64,000 nt of DNA from JAWKWH01 sp040830725. Its GTDB lineage: Bacteria > Pseudomonadota > Alphaproteobacteria > Rhizobiales > Rhizobiaceae. The notes below the pieces were generated by a model that was given only the letters and a program-made list of their open reading frames with translations, did not search any database and was not told the DNA's origin. The DNA lies in the NCBI GenBank assembly GCA_040830725.1, contig JBFOMG010000009.1:62001-126000 (forward strand). Direction: 5' to 3'. A program made the translations under genes and the position numbers. Position 1 is the stretch's first letter. Every line of letters starts with the position of its first letter. Shown here piece by piece: positions 8,576-16,546 of this stretch.

Positions 8576-9769
8576 ATGACGGACCGGTTCGAAAAATCAT
8601 TCACCCAGCAGGAGCCGATTGACGGTCGATCGATCGATCGCGCCTGCGAGTTGCTGCGTTCGGGACGGCTGCACCGTTATAACACGGTTGACGGCGAAAT
8701 GAGCGAGACTGCCCTTTTGGAGCGTGAGTATGCCCGATGGCAGGGAGCGAGATATTGTGTCGCCACCGCGTCGGGCGGCCAAGCGTTGCAGATCTCGCTT
8801 CGTGCCGCTGGCGTCAATCCGGGCGACAAGGTGCTTGCCAATGCGTACACGCTGGCGCCGGTTCCGGGCGCCATTTTTGCAGTCGGTGCGCAACCGGTGT
8901 TGGTCGAGATTGACCGCGATTGGCATACGGACGTTGCCGATCTGCGGGAGAAGGCGGCACTCAGCGGAGCCAAATATTTTCTTTTGTCCCACATGCGCGG
9001 CCATATTGCCGACATGGATGCCATAGTTGAAGTATGCGAAGAATTTGATCTCAGCCTGATTGAGGATTGCGCCCACACGATGGGTGCGAAATGGAATGGC
9101 AAGCGGTCCGGAAATTTTGGCCGGGCCGCATGTTTTTCCACCCAGACCTACAAACACATCAATTCGGGCGAGGGCGGTCTTTTGACCACGGATGACGAGG
9201 AACTGGCGGCGCGCGCGGTTATCGCGTCGGGTTCCTACATGAACTATGCCAGCCATGGCGCCATTCCCGATGAAGCGGTGTTTCAGCGTATCCGATTTGA
9301 TGTACCGAATTGTTCGGCGCGGTTGGACAATCTCCGCGCTGCGCTCATCCGTGATCAGTTGCCTGGCCTGGAGAACAATATTTCGCGCTGGAATGAACGC
9401 TACCGCGTCATCGAGGACGGGCTGCGGTCGGCGCCGGGATTGCGCGTGGTGGAGCGCAAACAGCATGAAGCCTTTGTCGGTTCCTCAATCCAATTTCACG
9501 CCGATGGATTGGTCAATGACGCCATTCCGCAGTTTGTCTCGGCCTGTGCCGGGCGGGGCGTCGAGATCAAGTGGTTTGGCGCTGACAAACCTGCCGGGTT
9601 CACCAGCCGGTACGACAGTTGGCGCTATCTCGGCGATCCACCACATCTGCCCAATACATTGGCTGCGCTCGCAACCACATGCGACATGCGCATTCCGCTG
9701 ACCTTCGACGAAGCCGATTGCGCACAGATCGCGTCGATCATTTGCGACACTGCACGAGAATATGTCTGA
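8576..9769 (+). CDS. DegT/DnrJ/EryC1/StrS-family PLP aminotransferase
   Basis: 397 aa of the sugar-nucleotide aminotransferase family. LIEDCAHTMGA supplies the PLP-ring Asp, and TQTYKHINSGEGG supplies the Schiff-base Lys193, in the slot where family members carry S-x-K-x2-[TN]-x-G-E-G-G. TASGGQALQISLRAAGV is the N-terminal phosphate-binding segment. Members usually transfer an amino group from glutamate to a keto-sugar nucleotide for polysaccharide or antibiotic synthesis. This one is divergent enough that the sugar cannot be named. The ATG at 8576 lacks a strong ribosome binding site. Being next to the deacetylase and acyltransferase supports a role in making the amino sugar of the exopolysaccharide. 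Confidence 0.82.
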   Translation: MTDRFEKSFTQQEPIDGRSIDRACELLRSGRLHRYNTVDGEMSETALLEREYARWQGARYCVATASGGQALQISLRAAGVNPGDKVLANAYTLAPVPGAIFAVGAQPVLVEIDRDWHTDVADLREKAALSGAKYFLLSHMRGHIADMDAIVEVCEEFDLSLIEDCAHTMGAKWNGKRSGNFGRAACFSTQTYKHINSGEGGLLTTDDEELAARAVIASGSYMNYASHGAIPDEAVFQRIRFDVPNCSARLDNLRAALIRDQLPGLENNISRWNERYRVIEDGLRSAPGLRVVERKQHEAFVGSSIQFHADGLVNDAIPQFVSACAGRGVEIKWFGADKPAGFTSRYDSWRYLGDPPHLPNTLAALATTCDMRIPLTFDEADCAQIASIICDTAREYV

Positions 9770-9871
9770 TCAGCGATACCGCGACGGCATGTCACGTACG
9801 CTTGCGGCTTGAAAGATCGGCCTGTTTGCGCCAGTTGACACCCGCGAGGGGCCAAACAAGACGGATTGGCA

Positions 9872-10969
9872 ATGGCCGTAAGCGAAATCAATTCTGCACC
9901 AATCGCTCGAAGAGACGAGGAAGCACGCAATCGCGCGCTGGTGCGCGGCTGGCTCTACGTTGTGCTCGTGGTGCTGTTTGCGCTTGTTCTGGTTGGTGGT
10001 GCGACGCGGCTCACCGATTCCGGCCTGTCGATCACCGAATGGAAGCCGATTCACGGCGTCATTCCGCCATTGTCGAGTGCCGACTGGGCGGAAGAATTCG
10101 AAAAATACAAACAGATCCCGGAATATGAGCAGATCAACCAAGGCATGAGCCTTGCCGAGTTCAAGGTGATTTTCTGGTGGGAGTGGGGCCACCGTCTGCT
10201 GGCTCGCGGTGTCGGCTTTGTCTTTGCCATCCCGCTGGCCTTTTTCTGGCTGACCGGGCGGCTGGAAAGTCAGCTCAAGCCAAAATTGCTCGGGATATTG
10301 GCGCTTGGCGGTCTGCAAGGTGCTATCGGCTGGTGGATGGTCGTCTCGGGCCTCGTCGATCGGGTCGATGTCAGCCAATACCGCCTGGCGACGCATCTGA
10401 CGCTGGCCTGTATCATCTTTGCCGCGACGGTGCTGGTTGCCCGCGGTCTGGCGCCGCACAGCGAAGACCACGCTGCAACTTCGACGCAGCGCTTCGCCGG
10501 CTTCATCGTGCTGGCGATACTGGTTCAAATCTATCTTGGCGGTCTGGTCGCCGGTCTCGATGCGGGATTGGCCTACAACACCTGGCCGTTGATGGATGGA
10601 CGCTGGTGGCCCGGCGACCTGATGGTCATCGAACCCGCCTGGCGGAATTTTTTTGAAAATCCGAAGACGGTGCAGTTCATCCACCGGCTCGGCGCCTATG
10701 CGGTGCTGTTGCTTGTGTTTTGGCATGCGATCTCGACTGCAGCGGGCGAGGGCGCATCATCGACCCATGCCAGACGCGCATTCCTGCTGGTCGCATTGAC
10801 CGCCACCCAGGCCTTGATCGGGATCGTCACGCTGGTGATGCAGGTGCCATTGCACTGGGCATTGGCGCACCAAGGCATGGCGTTGATCGTGCTGGGCTTT
10901 GCCTGCGCCCATTGGCGCGGCACAAAGGGCGCTTATGCGCCGGAGACGGAGGTTTCCGTTCGCAGCTGA
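9872..10969 (+). CDS. ctaA: heme A synthase (COX15/CtaA)
   Basis: 365 aa, eight predicted membrane helices in two four-helix halves. The conserved heme-ligand histidines are visible in WEWGHRLLAR, ATHLTLA, FIHRLGAYA and ALAHQGMA; GGATRLTDSGLSITEWKP is the family signature after helix 1. The enzyme oxidises the C8 methyl of heme O to the formyl of heme A for aa3-type cytochrome oxidase, at the cytoplasmic membrane. ATG 9872 is chosen over TTG 9866; it has ACGGA upstream. It is transcribed toward argC, with the two 3' ends 12 bp apart. Absence of the paired cysteines of the Bacillus type fits the alphaproteobacterial/mitochondrial type. Confidence 0.95.
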   Translation: MAVSEINSAPIARRDEEARNRALVRGWLYVVLVVLFALVLVGGATRLTDSGLSITEWKPIHGVIPPLSSADWAEEFEKYKQIPEYEQINQGMSLAEFKVIFWWEWGHRLLARGVGFVFAIPLAFFWLTGRLESQLKPKLLGILALGGLQGAIGWWMVVSGLVDRVDVSQYRLATHLTLACIIFAATVLVARGLAPHSEDHAATSTQRFAGFIVLAILVQIYLGGLVAGLDAGLAYNTWPLMDGRWWPGDLMVIEPAWRNFFENPKTVQFIHRLGAYAVLLLVFWHAISTAAGEGASSTHARRAFLLVALTATQALIGIVTLVMQVPLHWALAHQGMALIVLGFACAHWRGTKGAYAPETEVSVRS

Positions 10970-10981
10970 TCTGGCTCACCC

Positions 10982-11908
10982 TCACCCAATCATCAAATCC
11001 ATGCTCTGCACGCAGGCGCCGGAGGCGCCTTTGCCGAGATTGTCGAGCACCGCGACCAGATTGGCCTGACCGCCGCCCGGCTTGCCGAGCACATGCAGTT
11101 TCATCGAATTGGTGCCGACCAGTTCCGTCGGCTCGATCATCTCAAGAGCGGCAGATTCTTCAAGCGGCACGACCTGCACCACGTCCTGGCCCTGATAGTG
11201 AGCGGCAAGAGCGGCGTGGATATCGGCGACATCGGGTGAACCCGTCAGCAGATCGAGATGCAGCGGAACCTGCACCGTCATGCCCTGGGCATATTTTCCG
11301 ACATTGGGCGTGAACAGCGGCCGCCGCGAGAGCAGCCCATGCGCCTGGATTTCCGGCACGTGCTTGTGTGCGAGCGCAAGCGCGTAGGCGTAGGCCGGCG
11401 CGGTGACGGGGTTCGGATCGTTTTCATCCTCAAACCGCGCGATCAGCGACTTGCCGCCGCCGGAATAGCCCGAGATGGCATTGATGGTGACCGGATAGTC
11501 TGCCGGGAGAATGCCTGCTGCGGTCAATGGCCGGATCAACGCAATGGCTCCGGTCGAATAACAGCCCGGATTGGCGACCTTTTCCGCCGCAGCGATTTTT
11601 GCCGCATGACCGGGTTCAAGTTCGGCATAACCGAACACCCAATCCGGATTGGTCCGGTGCGCTGTCGACGCGTCGATGAACCTGGTAGGCGAGCCGGCAG
11701 CGAGCTCGACCGATTCCCGCGCTCCTGTGTCCGGCAGGCACAGGATGGCAATGTCTGCAGCTTTCAACAGATCCGCACGGACATCCTTGTCGTGCCGGTC
11801 CTCATGCGCGATTGCCAGCAGTTCAATGTCGTCGCGATTTTGCAGCCGCTGCCTGATCTGCAGACCGGTTGTGCCGTGTTCGCCGTCGATGAATATTTTG
11901 GGAGCCAT
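10982..11908 (-). CDS. argC: N-acetyl-gamma-glutamyl-phosphate reductase (short type 2)
   Basis: 308 aa, matching the shorter ArgC type found in alphaproteobacteria. The start IFIDGEHGTTGLQIRQRL is the NADP-binding loop, and VANPGCYSTGAI carries the catalytic Cys116. It reduces N-acetylglutamyl-5-phosphate to the semialdehyde in arginine synthesis. The stop is 12 bp from the convergent ctaA stop. The gene lies 77 bp downstream of speB on the same strand, in the rplM-rpsI neighbourhood that is usual for rhizobia. Confidence 0.96.
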   Translation of the reverse strand: MAPKIFIDGEHGTTGLQIRQRLQNRDDIELLAIAHEDRHDKDVRADLLKAADIAILCLPDTGARESVELAAGSPTRFIDASTAHRTNPDWVFGYAELEPGHAAKIAAAEKVANPGCYSTGAIALIRPLTAAGILPADYPVTINAISGYSGGGKSLIARFEDENDPNPVTAPAYAYALALAHKHVPEIQAHGLLSRRPLFTPNVGKYAQGMTVQVPLHLDLLTGSPDVADIHAALAAHYQGQDVVQVVPLEESAALEMIEPTELVGTNSMKLHVLGKPGGGQANLVAVLDNLGKGASGACVQSMDLMIG

Positions 11909-11985
11909 TGTCGCCCGCCTTCTGATTGCAAATTTACCTTGAGCAGATTGGTTCTTCGGAACGCGGTTCCGAAGGGTTGGTGCGC

Positions 11986-12936
11986 TTATCGTCGTGCGCG
12001 TCGTTCTGCGATCAGTCCAAGGTAGTGCATTGCAACAGTTGCTCCGGCTATCGCCGTTATGTCGGCGTGGTCGTAGGCGGGCGCGACTTCGACCACATCG
12101 GCCCCCACCATGTCAAGGGAATTGAGTTTTCTCAGCACCGACAACATCTTGGCGCTCGACGGGCCGCCGGAGACGGGGGTTCCGGTGCCCGGGGCATAGG
12201 CCGGGTCGAGGCAATCGATGTCGAATGTGATGTAGGATTTGGCGCCGCCGGTGCGCTCAAGAATTGCATCCGCAATCTGCCCCGGAGTCATTTCCTCGAC
12301 CTCGTAGCCATACAGGATCTTGATGCCGCAATCTTCCGGCGCGTGGGTGCGAATGCCAATCTGTATCGATTTGTCCGGATCGATAATGCCGTCACGCACG
12401 GCGCGAATGACGAACGAGCCGTGGTCAATGCGCTTGCCATCATCGAACCAGGTATCCTGGTGTGCATCGAACTGTACAAGAGCAAGCGGCCCATGCTTGG
12501 CCGCGTGGGCCTTCAGCAATGGCCAGGTAACGTAGTGGTCGCCACCCATTGAAAGCAGGAACGCGCCGGCATTGATGATTTTCGACGCCTCGCGCTCGAT
12601 TCTTGCCGGTGTCCTGGCGTGATTTCCATAGTCGAGTAGGCAATCGCCATAATCGATGACCGCCATGTCCTCAAACAGGTCGAGTGCAAAAGGATATTGC
12701 GGGTCGTTGTCGACGATCGCCGAGGCGCGCCGGATGGCTTGCGGTCCGAAGCGAGCGCCAGGGCGGTTGGAAACGGCAGCGTCGAATGGAATTCCCCAGA
12801 CGGCGACATCGACCCCCTTCAGCCGCTTGGTGAATTTGCGCCGCATGAACGAGAGCGCGCCGGCATGGGTCGGGTCCTGGGCTGCGCTGGTCAGGCTTCT
12901 GGCGGTAAAGGCGTGGTCGATTGATTTGGAGGGCAT
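11986..12936 (-). CDS. speB: agmatinase/ureohydrolase
   Basis: 316 aa of the arginase superfamily. The binuclear manganese motifs are all visible: SMGGDH, DAHQDT and FDIDCLDPAYAPGTGTP. NRPGARFGPQAIR is the N-terminal family loop. The usual assignment is agmatine to putrescine plus urea, but other guanidino substrates (for example guanidinobutyrate) cannot be excluded from motifs. It is co-directional with argC downstream and the HEAT-like gene upstream (19 bp gap), so a common transcript is likely. Confidence 0.9.
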   Translation of the reverse strand: MPSKSIDHAFTARSLTSAAQDPTHAGALSFMRRKFTKRLKGVDVAVWGIPFDAAVSNRPGARFGPQAIRRASAIVDNDPQYPFALDLFEDMAVIDYGDCLLDYGNHARTPARIEREASKIINAGAFLLSMGGDHYVTWPLLKAHAAKHGPLALVQFDAHQDTWFDDGKRIDHGSFVIRAVRDGIIDPDKSIQIGIRTHAPEDCGIKILYGYEVEEMTPGQIADAILERTGGAKSYITFDIDCLDPAYAPGTGTPVSGGPSSAKMLSVLRKLNSLDMVGADVVEVAPAYDHADITAIAGATVAMHYLGLIAERRARR

Positions 12937-12955
12937 CGTGAATTCAATTCCGGAA

Positions 12956-13489
12956 CTACAGTGGGGATCGACCCATCTGCTTTAGAGTTTTCTGCGCGCA
13001 CTTTGCAACAGAGCGCCGTCGGTCATTTGTGAGTTCTTCGATGCGCCCAATGACCCTTTCAGCCAGTGCCTGGTCAGCCTTCGTCCATTGCTCAAGGGTC
13101 TTCATGGTCATGTTGAGTACAATCCAGTCGTCGGATTGATGGAGGTTGCGAACAAGAATGTTCTTCGCCTTGGTCATCTGCTGATCGTTCATCCTTGCGC
13201 CATGGGCCAGGAAAATCTGTGCTTGTGACCACTGGGCGGAAGGCTGGTCCAGATTGGAGACCTCATCCAGCAGATGGTCGGCCCAGTCGTCAAACCACTC
13301 CGGTTTTGCCTTGAAGACCCGTTTCAACGCACTTGAAGTTCTCAAGCGTACCACTTCGTCGTCGGACTTGTAGCAATCCATCAGTTCTGTGAGGCGTTCG
13401 GGTTCAGACAGGACAGTGTCTACCACCTCGACCGTACGGCCCAGAGAGTTGGGATGTCCGCCTGTCAGCATGAATGTAAACGGTTCCAT
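12956..13489 (-). CDS. HEAT-like helical repeat protein of unknown function
   Basis: 177 aa, almost entirely amphipathic helices. Repeated Leu/Trp-spaced units such as DDEVVRLRTSSALKRVF, AQIFLAHGA and DDWIVLNMTMKTLEQW are typical of HEAT/ARM-type scaffolds; no catalytic motif is visible. I do not recognise a named family. ATG 13489 is preferred over an in-frame start at 13552 because the longer form would translate through the rpsI terminator hairpin; AAGG precedes the ATG. It sits between rpsI and speB, in a place where I recall rhizobial genomes having none, so it may be an insertion. Confidence 0.7.
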   Translation of the reverse strand: MEPFTFMLTGGHPNSLGRTVEVVDTVLSEPERLTELMDCYKSDDEVVRLRTSSALKRVFKAKPEWFDDWADHLLDEVSNLDQPSAQWSQAQIFLAHGARMNDQQMTKAKNILVRNLHQSDDWIVLNMTMKTLEQWTKADQALAERVIGRIEELTNDRRRSVAKCAQKTLKQMGRSPL

Positions 13490-13521
13490 GGCTGCAAACC
13501 TTATCCCTTCGTGAAGAATTG

Positions 13522-13549
13522 AAAAGGCCGGACAACAGCCCGGCCTTTT
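13522..13549 (-). terminator. rho-independent terminator of rplM-rpsI
   Basis: A 10-bp perfect stem AAAAGGCCGG / CCGGCCTTTT with an 8-base loop lies 26 bp past the rpsI stop. Read on the minus strand it ends in TTTTC. It separates the ribosomal transcript from the HEAT-like gene. Confidence 0.85.
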
Positions 13550-13575
13550 CATACTGACAAATTTTGTGCCAGCGA

Positions 13576-14061
13576 TTAGCGCTTGGAGAACTGGAAGCTG
13601 CGGCGGGCCTTGGCCTTGCCGTATTTCTTGCGCTCTACAACGCGGGCGTCGCGGGTCAGGAAACCGCCTTTTTTCAGAACCGCACGCAATGTGGGCTCAT
13701 AATAGGTCAGTGCCTTGGAAATGCCGTGGCGAACCGCACCTGCCTGTCCGGAAAGTCCGCCGCCGGCAACCGTTGCCATAATGTCGTATTGACCGGCACG
13801 GTCTGCAGCCACGATCGGCTGCTGCAGGATCATCTGCAGGACAGGGCGTCCGAAATATTTGTCGAAGTCCTTGTCGTTGATGACAATGCGGCCGGAGCCG
13901 GGCTTCAGCCATACGCGCGCAATTGCGTCCTTGCGCTTGCCGGTGGCGTATGCGCGGCCATGCTCATCAAGCTTCTGGACATGAACTGGGGCTTCGGGCG
14001 CGGCTGCGGTTTCAACGCCGGTTGCCTCGCCGAGTTCTTCGAGAGAATTGAGTTCGGCCAT
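13576..14061 (-). CDS. rpsI: 30S ribosomal protein S9
   Basis: 161 aa ending in the diagnostic basic tail ARRSFQFSKR, whose terminal residues contact P-site tRNA. YATGKRKDAIARVWLKPGSG is the S9 signature. The N-terminal Ala/Glu-rich extension of about 35 residues is normal in alphaproteobacteria. The ATG overlaps the rplM stop in a TAATG arrangement, showing translational coupling. Confidence 0.98.
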   Translation of the reverse strand: MAELNSLEELGEATGVETAAAPEAPVHVQKLDEHGRAYATGKRKDAIARVWLKPGSGRIVINDKDFDKYFGRPVLQMILQQPIVAADRAGQYDIMATVAGGGLSGQAGAVRHGISKALTYYEPTLRAVLKKGGFLTRDARVVERKKYGKAKARRSFQFSKR

Positions 14062-14525
14062 TATGCGACCCTCTTGTTCTTGGGATTCAAAGCGCCGACG
14101 TCGAGTGTCTCGGGCTTCTGGGCTTCGTGGGGGTGTTCGGCGCCGGAATAAACGCGAAGATTACTCATTTGGCGGCGGCCAAGCGGACCGCGCGGCAGCA
14201 TGCGCTCGACAGCTTTTTCGACAACTCGCTCCGGATACCGGCCTTCGAAGATCTGGCGCGCGGTGCGTTCCTTGATCCCGCCGGGGTGGCCAGTGTGCCA
14301 GTAGTATTTCTTGTCGGTGAATTTCTTGCCGGTGAAGACAGCTTTGGAAGCGTTGATGATGATGACATTGTCGCCATCGTCGACATGCGGTGTGAAAGTC
14401 GGCTTGTGCTTGCCGCGAAGGCGCATCGCGACGAGGGTGGCGAGACGTCCGACAACCAGATCGGTTGCATCAATCAGGACCCACTTCTTCGTCACTTCCG
14501 CCGGTTTTTGGCTGAAGGTTTTCAT
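14061..14525 (-). CDS. rplM: 50S ribosomal protein L13
   Basis: 154 aa, full length for L13, with WVLIDATDLVVGRLAT, LRGKHKPTFTPHVDDGD and the AVERMLPRGPLGR signature. It binds domain II of 23S rRNA early in assembly. It is the first gene of the rplM-rpsI operon; a strong promoter sits at 14661-14689, giving a leader of roughly 130 bases. Confidence 0.98.
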   Translation of the reverse strand: MKTFSQKPAEVTKKWVLIDATDLVVGRLATLVAMRLRGKHKPTFTPHVDDGDNVIIINASKAVFTGKKFTDKKYYWHTGHPGGIKERTARQIFEGRYPERVVEKAVERMLPRGPLGRRQMSNLRVYSGAEHPHEAQKPETLDVGALNPKNKRVA

Positions 14526-14660
14526 GGCGGTTTTCTTTCAATCAACCCCGGCCGGCGGGCCGGACTTAGCGGGACATTTTTTGTTGCTTGGATTGGTTCG
14601 ACCTAAAGCGTCTCACCAAAAACAAACGGCGGCCCGAACCGGACCGCTGCGTGTGAGCGG

Positions 14661-14689
14661 CTTATAGGGGAGCGGACGCAGCGCGTCAA
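14661..14689 (-). promoter_or_regulatory. sigma-70-type promoter of rplM-rpsI
   Basis: On the minus strand TTGACG (14689-14684) and TATAAG (14666-14661) are separated by exactly 17 bases. This is the best housekeeping promoter match seen upstream of a ribosomal operon here. It lies about 136 bp before the rplM ATG. Confidence 0.75.
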
Positions 14690-14745
14690 CACCCAAATGA
14701 GCCGGGAAGGCTATTTTTACCGCACAAAAACATAGGGTTATCATC

Positions 14746-14773
14746 GCGGTAATATATTACCGCCTAGGCGGTA
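14746..14773. repeat. two overlapping perfect palindromes at the thioesterase 3' end
   Basis: GCGGTAATATATTACCGC (14746-14763) and TACCGCCTAGGCGGTA (14758-14773) are both perfect and share TACCGC, so two mutually exclusive hairpins or two operator-like dyads are possible. They overlap the final codons and stop of the thioesterase gene (minus). No strong U-tract follows directly. Confidence 0.7.
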
Positions 14774-15200
14774 TCGAATAGGTTCCCGTCGCGTGTGCCA
14801 CCGTCTGATTGTCGGGGCCGGCGCGCATATCGATATCGAATACCATCAGGCTTTTTCCCAGTTTCAATATCCGGCAATGGCCGTCGATCGGGCCTTGTCC
14901 AGCCTTGCGCATGAAATTGATACTCAAATTGGTGGTAACTGAAAGCGCATCCGGCCCGGCATGGGTCAGAACGCAGACATAGCCGCCAATATCGGCCAGT
15001 GTGAACAGGGATGGACCGGAAACCGTGTTACCGGGTCGCAGGTGATGTTCATCGGCATCAAGCCGCACCACGCATCCGCCCGGAAACACCTCGGTGGCAT
15101 AGAAAGCCTGAAGCTTCTCATTCAATTGCGGATAGGCTTCATTCATGAAGCTGTTGACTTCATCAGCGTTCATAACCGGCTGCAGCGGGCGAGGGGACAT
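14757..15200 (-). CDS. PaaI-family hotdog thioesterase
   Basis: 147 aa hotdog-fold protein. GNTVSGPSLFTLADIGGYV is the central helix motif (the Asp in LADIGG is at the usual catalytic site of PaaI/4HBT enzymes), followed by strands TTNLSINFMRKAG and GKSLMVFDIDM. It probably hydrolyses an acyl-CoA thioester in the cytoplasm; the substrate is unknown. ATG 15200 is preferred over an upstream in-frame start because AGGATC precedes it and a start at 15281 would overlap the upstream crotonase gene. The 25-bp gap to that gene suggests one operon of acyl-CoA metabolism. Confidence 0.88.
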   Translation of the reverse strand: MSPRPLQPVMNADEVNSFMNEAYPQLNEKLQAFYATEVFPGGCVVRLDADEHHLRPGNTVSGPSLFTLADIGGYVCVLTHAGPDALSVTTNLSINFMRKAGQGPIDGHCRILKLGKSLMVFDIDMRAGPDNQTVAHATGTYSIPPRR

Positions 15201-15225
15201 TTTGAGATCCTGGGTTCGGGTGAGG

Positions 15226-16089
15226 TTATCCGCGCGGATTGATTGGCCGGTTGTCTGTCCAGTCAAACGTTCCGAGATCACGTTCGCGCACCGTTTGTTT
15301 CCAGCCTTCGGCCTCCGAGCGGGCTTTGAAGTTCAAACCTTCAGGAGAGTGCCGGGTGATGCCATCGAAGACCGTGGCGAACATCTGGGTCTGTTTCAGG
15401 CCCATCGCCTCGATGGCTTGATTGACCACAAGTTTCTGCATCATCAACTGGTTGACCGGAACGGTTGAGATGCGCTCCGCCAGGCGTTCGACTTCCGAAT
15501 CAAGTTCGTCAGCTGGAACCGATTTCAGCACCAGGCCCAACTGTTCTGCTTCCGGGCCCTTTATCTTGTCGCCGGTGAACAACATTCGCTTTGCCCGTTC
15601 CGGCCCTAGCCGGTAGACCCACATCGCCGTTGTCGGGCAGCCCCAGACTCGCACCGGCATGTAACCGATCTCGGCGTCGTCAGCCATGACAATCATGTCG
15701 GAACAAAGCGCGATATCGGAACCGCCGGCGACGGCAAATCCATGCACCTTGGCGATGACCGGCCGGTATGAACGCCACAACGACATGAAAAGCTCAGTGT
15801 TGCGCATCATCGAGGCGTAGTCCTTCATCGGGTCCCAGGGCATGTCCTGGGTCATTTCGTGCCCGGCACCGGAACTTGCCTCAGCGTAATATTGCAGGTC
15901 GTATCCGGCGCAGAATGCCTTGCCCGCGCCTGACAAAACAATCACATGGACGCCTGAGTCGGAATTCGCCTGTTCGACGGAATCAGCCAGTTCGAGCGGC
16001 AGATCATCATCAATCGCATTCAAGACTTCTGGCCGGTTCAACGTTATCCGGCCGATGCGGCCATCCTTTTCATAAACAACTTTTGGCAT
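15226..16089 (-). CDS. crotonase-family protein lacking both hydratase glutamates
   Basis: 287 aa of the enoyl-CoA hydratase/isomerase fold. GRITLNRPEVLNAID and GKAFCAGYDL supply the first oxyanion-hole segment, and VHGFAVAGGSDIALCSD the second. In enoyl-CoA hydratase the two catalytic Glu sit in GGGCE and QPE; here these positions read GGSD and YMP, so a simple hydratase role is doubtful. Other crotonase reactions (isomerase, thioester hydrolase, dehalogenase-like) are possible. The insertion DMPWDPMKDYASMMRNTELFMSLW, next to the active site, is unlike short-chain hydratases. Transcribed with the PaaI thioesterase. Confidence 0.88.
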   Translation of the reverse strand: MPKVVYEKDGRIGRITLNRPEVLNAIDDDLPLELADSVEQANSDSGVHVIVLSGAGKAFCAGYDLQYYAEASSGAGHEMTQDMPWDPMKDYASMMRNTELFMSLWRSYRPVIAKVHGFAVAGGSDIALCSDMIVMADDAEIGYMPVRVWGCPTTAMWVYRLGPERAKRMLFTGDKIKGPEAEQLGLVLKSVPADELDSEVERLAERISTVPVNQLMMQKLVVNQAIEAMGLKQTQMFATVFDGITRHSPEGLNFKARSEAEGWKQTVRERDLGTFDWTDNRPINPRG

Positions 16090-16546
16090 TCGGGATCCTG
16101 ACGAGATTGTGCCGGCACCGTGTCTGGCGGGCTCTAGAGCGGTTCACATTCAAATGGAAGCAGTTTGATGGAATGGATTTTGGTCTCGGCAAGGAGGAGC
16201 CCGCAGCGCGATATGAATATCGAGCAAGCGCTTCGACGAAACTGAGGCCGAAAAGACGTCCAAGCAGATGGAGAGGTAAATATTTGATCCAAATATGAAA
16301 CTGCAATCGTGTGACCTTGACCTTTCGAGCTCTGGACGTCGTCGCACGAGGCTAACGGTGTTCACACCGCTTCGCCTCCCGCTCCTAGCCAGATCGCGAA
16401 ATACCTGCGGTCAAACGATTCCATTTGAATGTGAACTGCTCCAATCCGTCAAGTTATCTGGAAGTTGTAACCGGTTTTCGGGCGCGGATGGTGGTGATAG
16501 GGTGGGCAAATCGAATTGTTCAAGAATGCGAGAGGAAATTAAGGCG
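16090..16546. other. 457-bp gap between divergent crotonase genes, filled by a repeat-bounded element
   Basis: No gene is supported here. Most of the gap is taken by the inverted-repeat element at 16135-16443. Short open frames on either strand have no ribosome binding site and no recognisable family. Inside the element a small dyad, ATATTTG (16280-16286) with CAAATAT (16290-16296), could form a hairpin. Confidence 0.6.
16135..16443. repeat. ~309-bp element bounded by ~33-bp inverted repeats (MITE-like)
   Basis: The left end (16135-16168) begins TAGAGCGGTTCACATTCAAA. The right end (16411-16443), read on the minus strand, begins TGGAGCAGTTCACATTCAAA; both continue TGGAA..(C)(A)GTTTGA. Eighteen consecutive bases are identical. 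A related single copy occurs at 8404-8435. No transposase frame is present inside. No clear target-site duplication could be seen. This could be a MITE, or two members of an intergenic repeat family common in rhizobial genomes that happen to lie head to head. Confidence 0.65.

Noticed and set aside
9770..10726. Long minus-strand open frame (318 aa) opposite ctaA
   Set aside because: Antisense to a clear heme A synthase, rich in Gln/His/Arg typical of GC-rich shadow frames, with no family resemblance.
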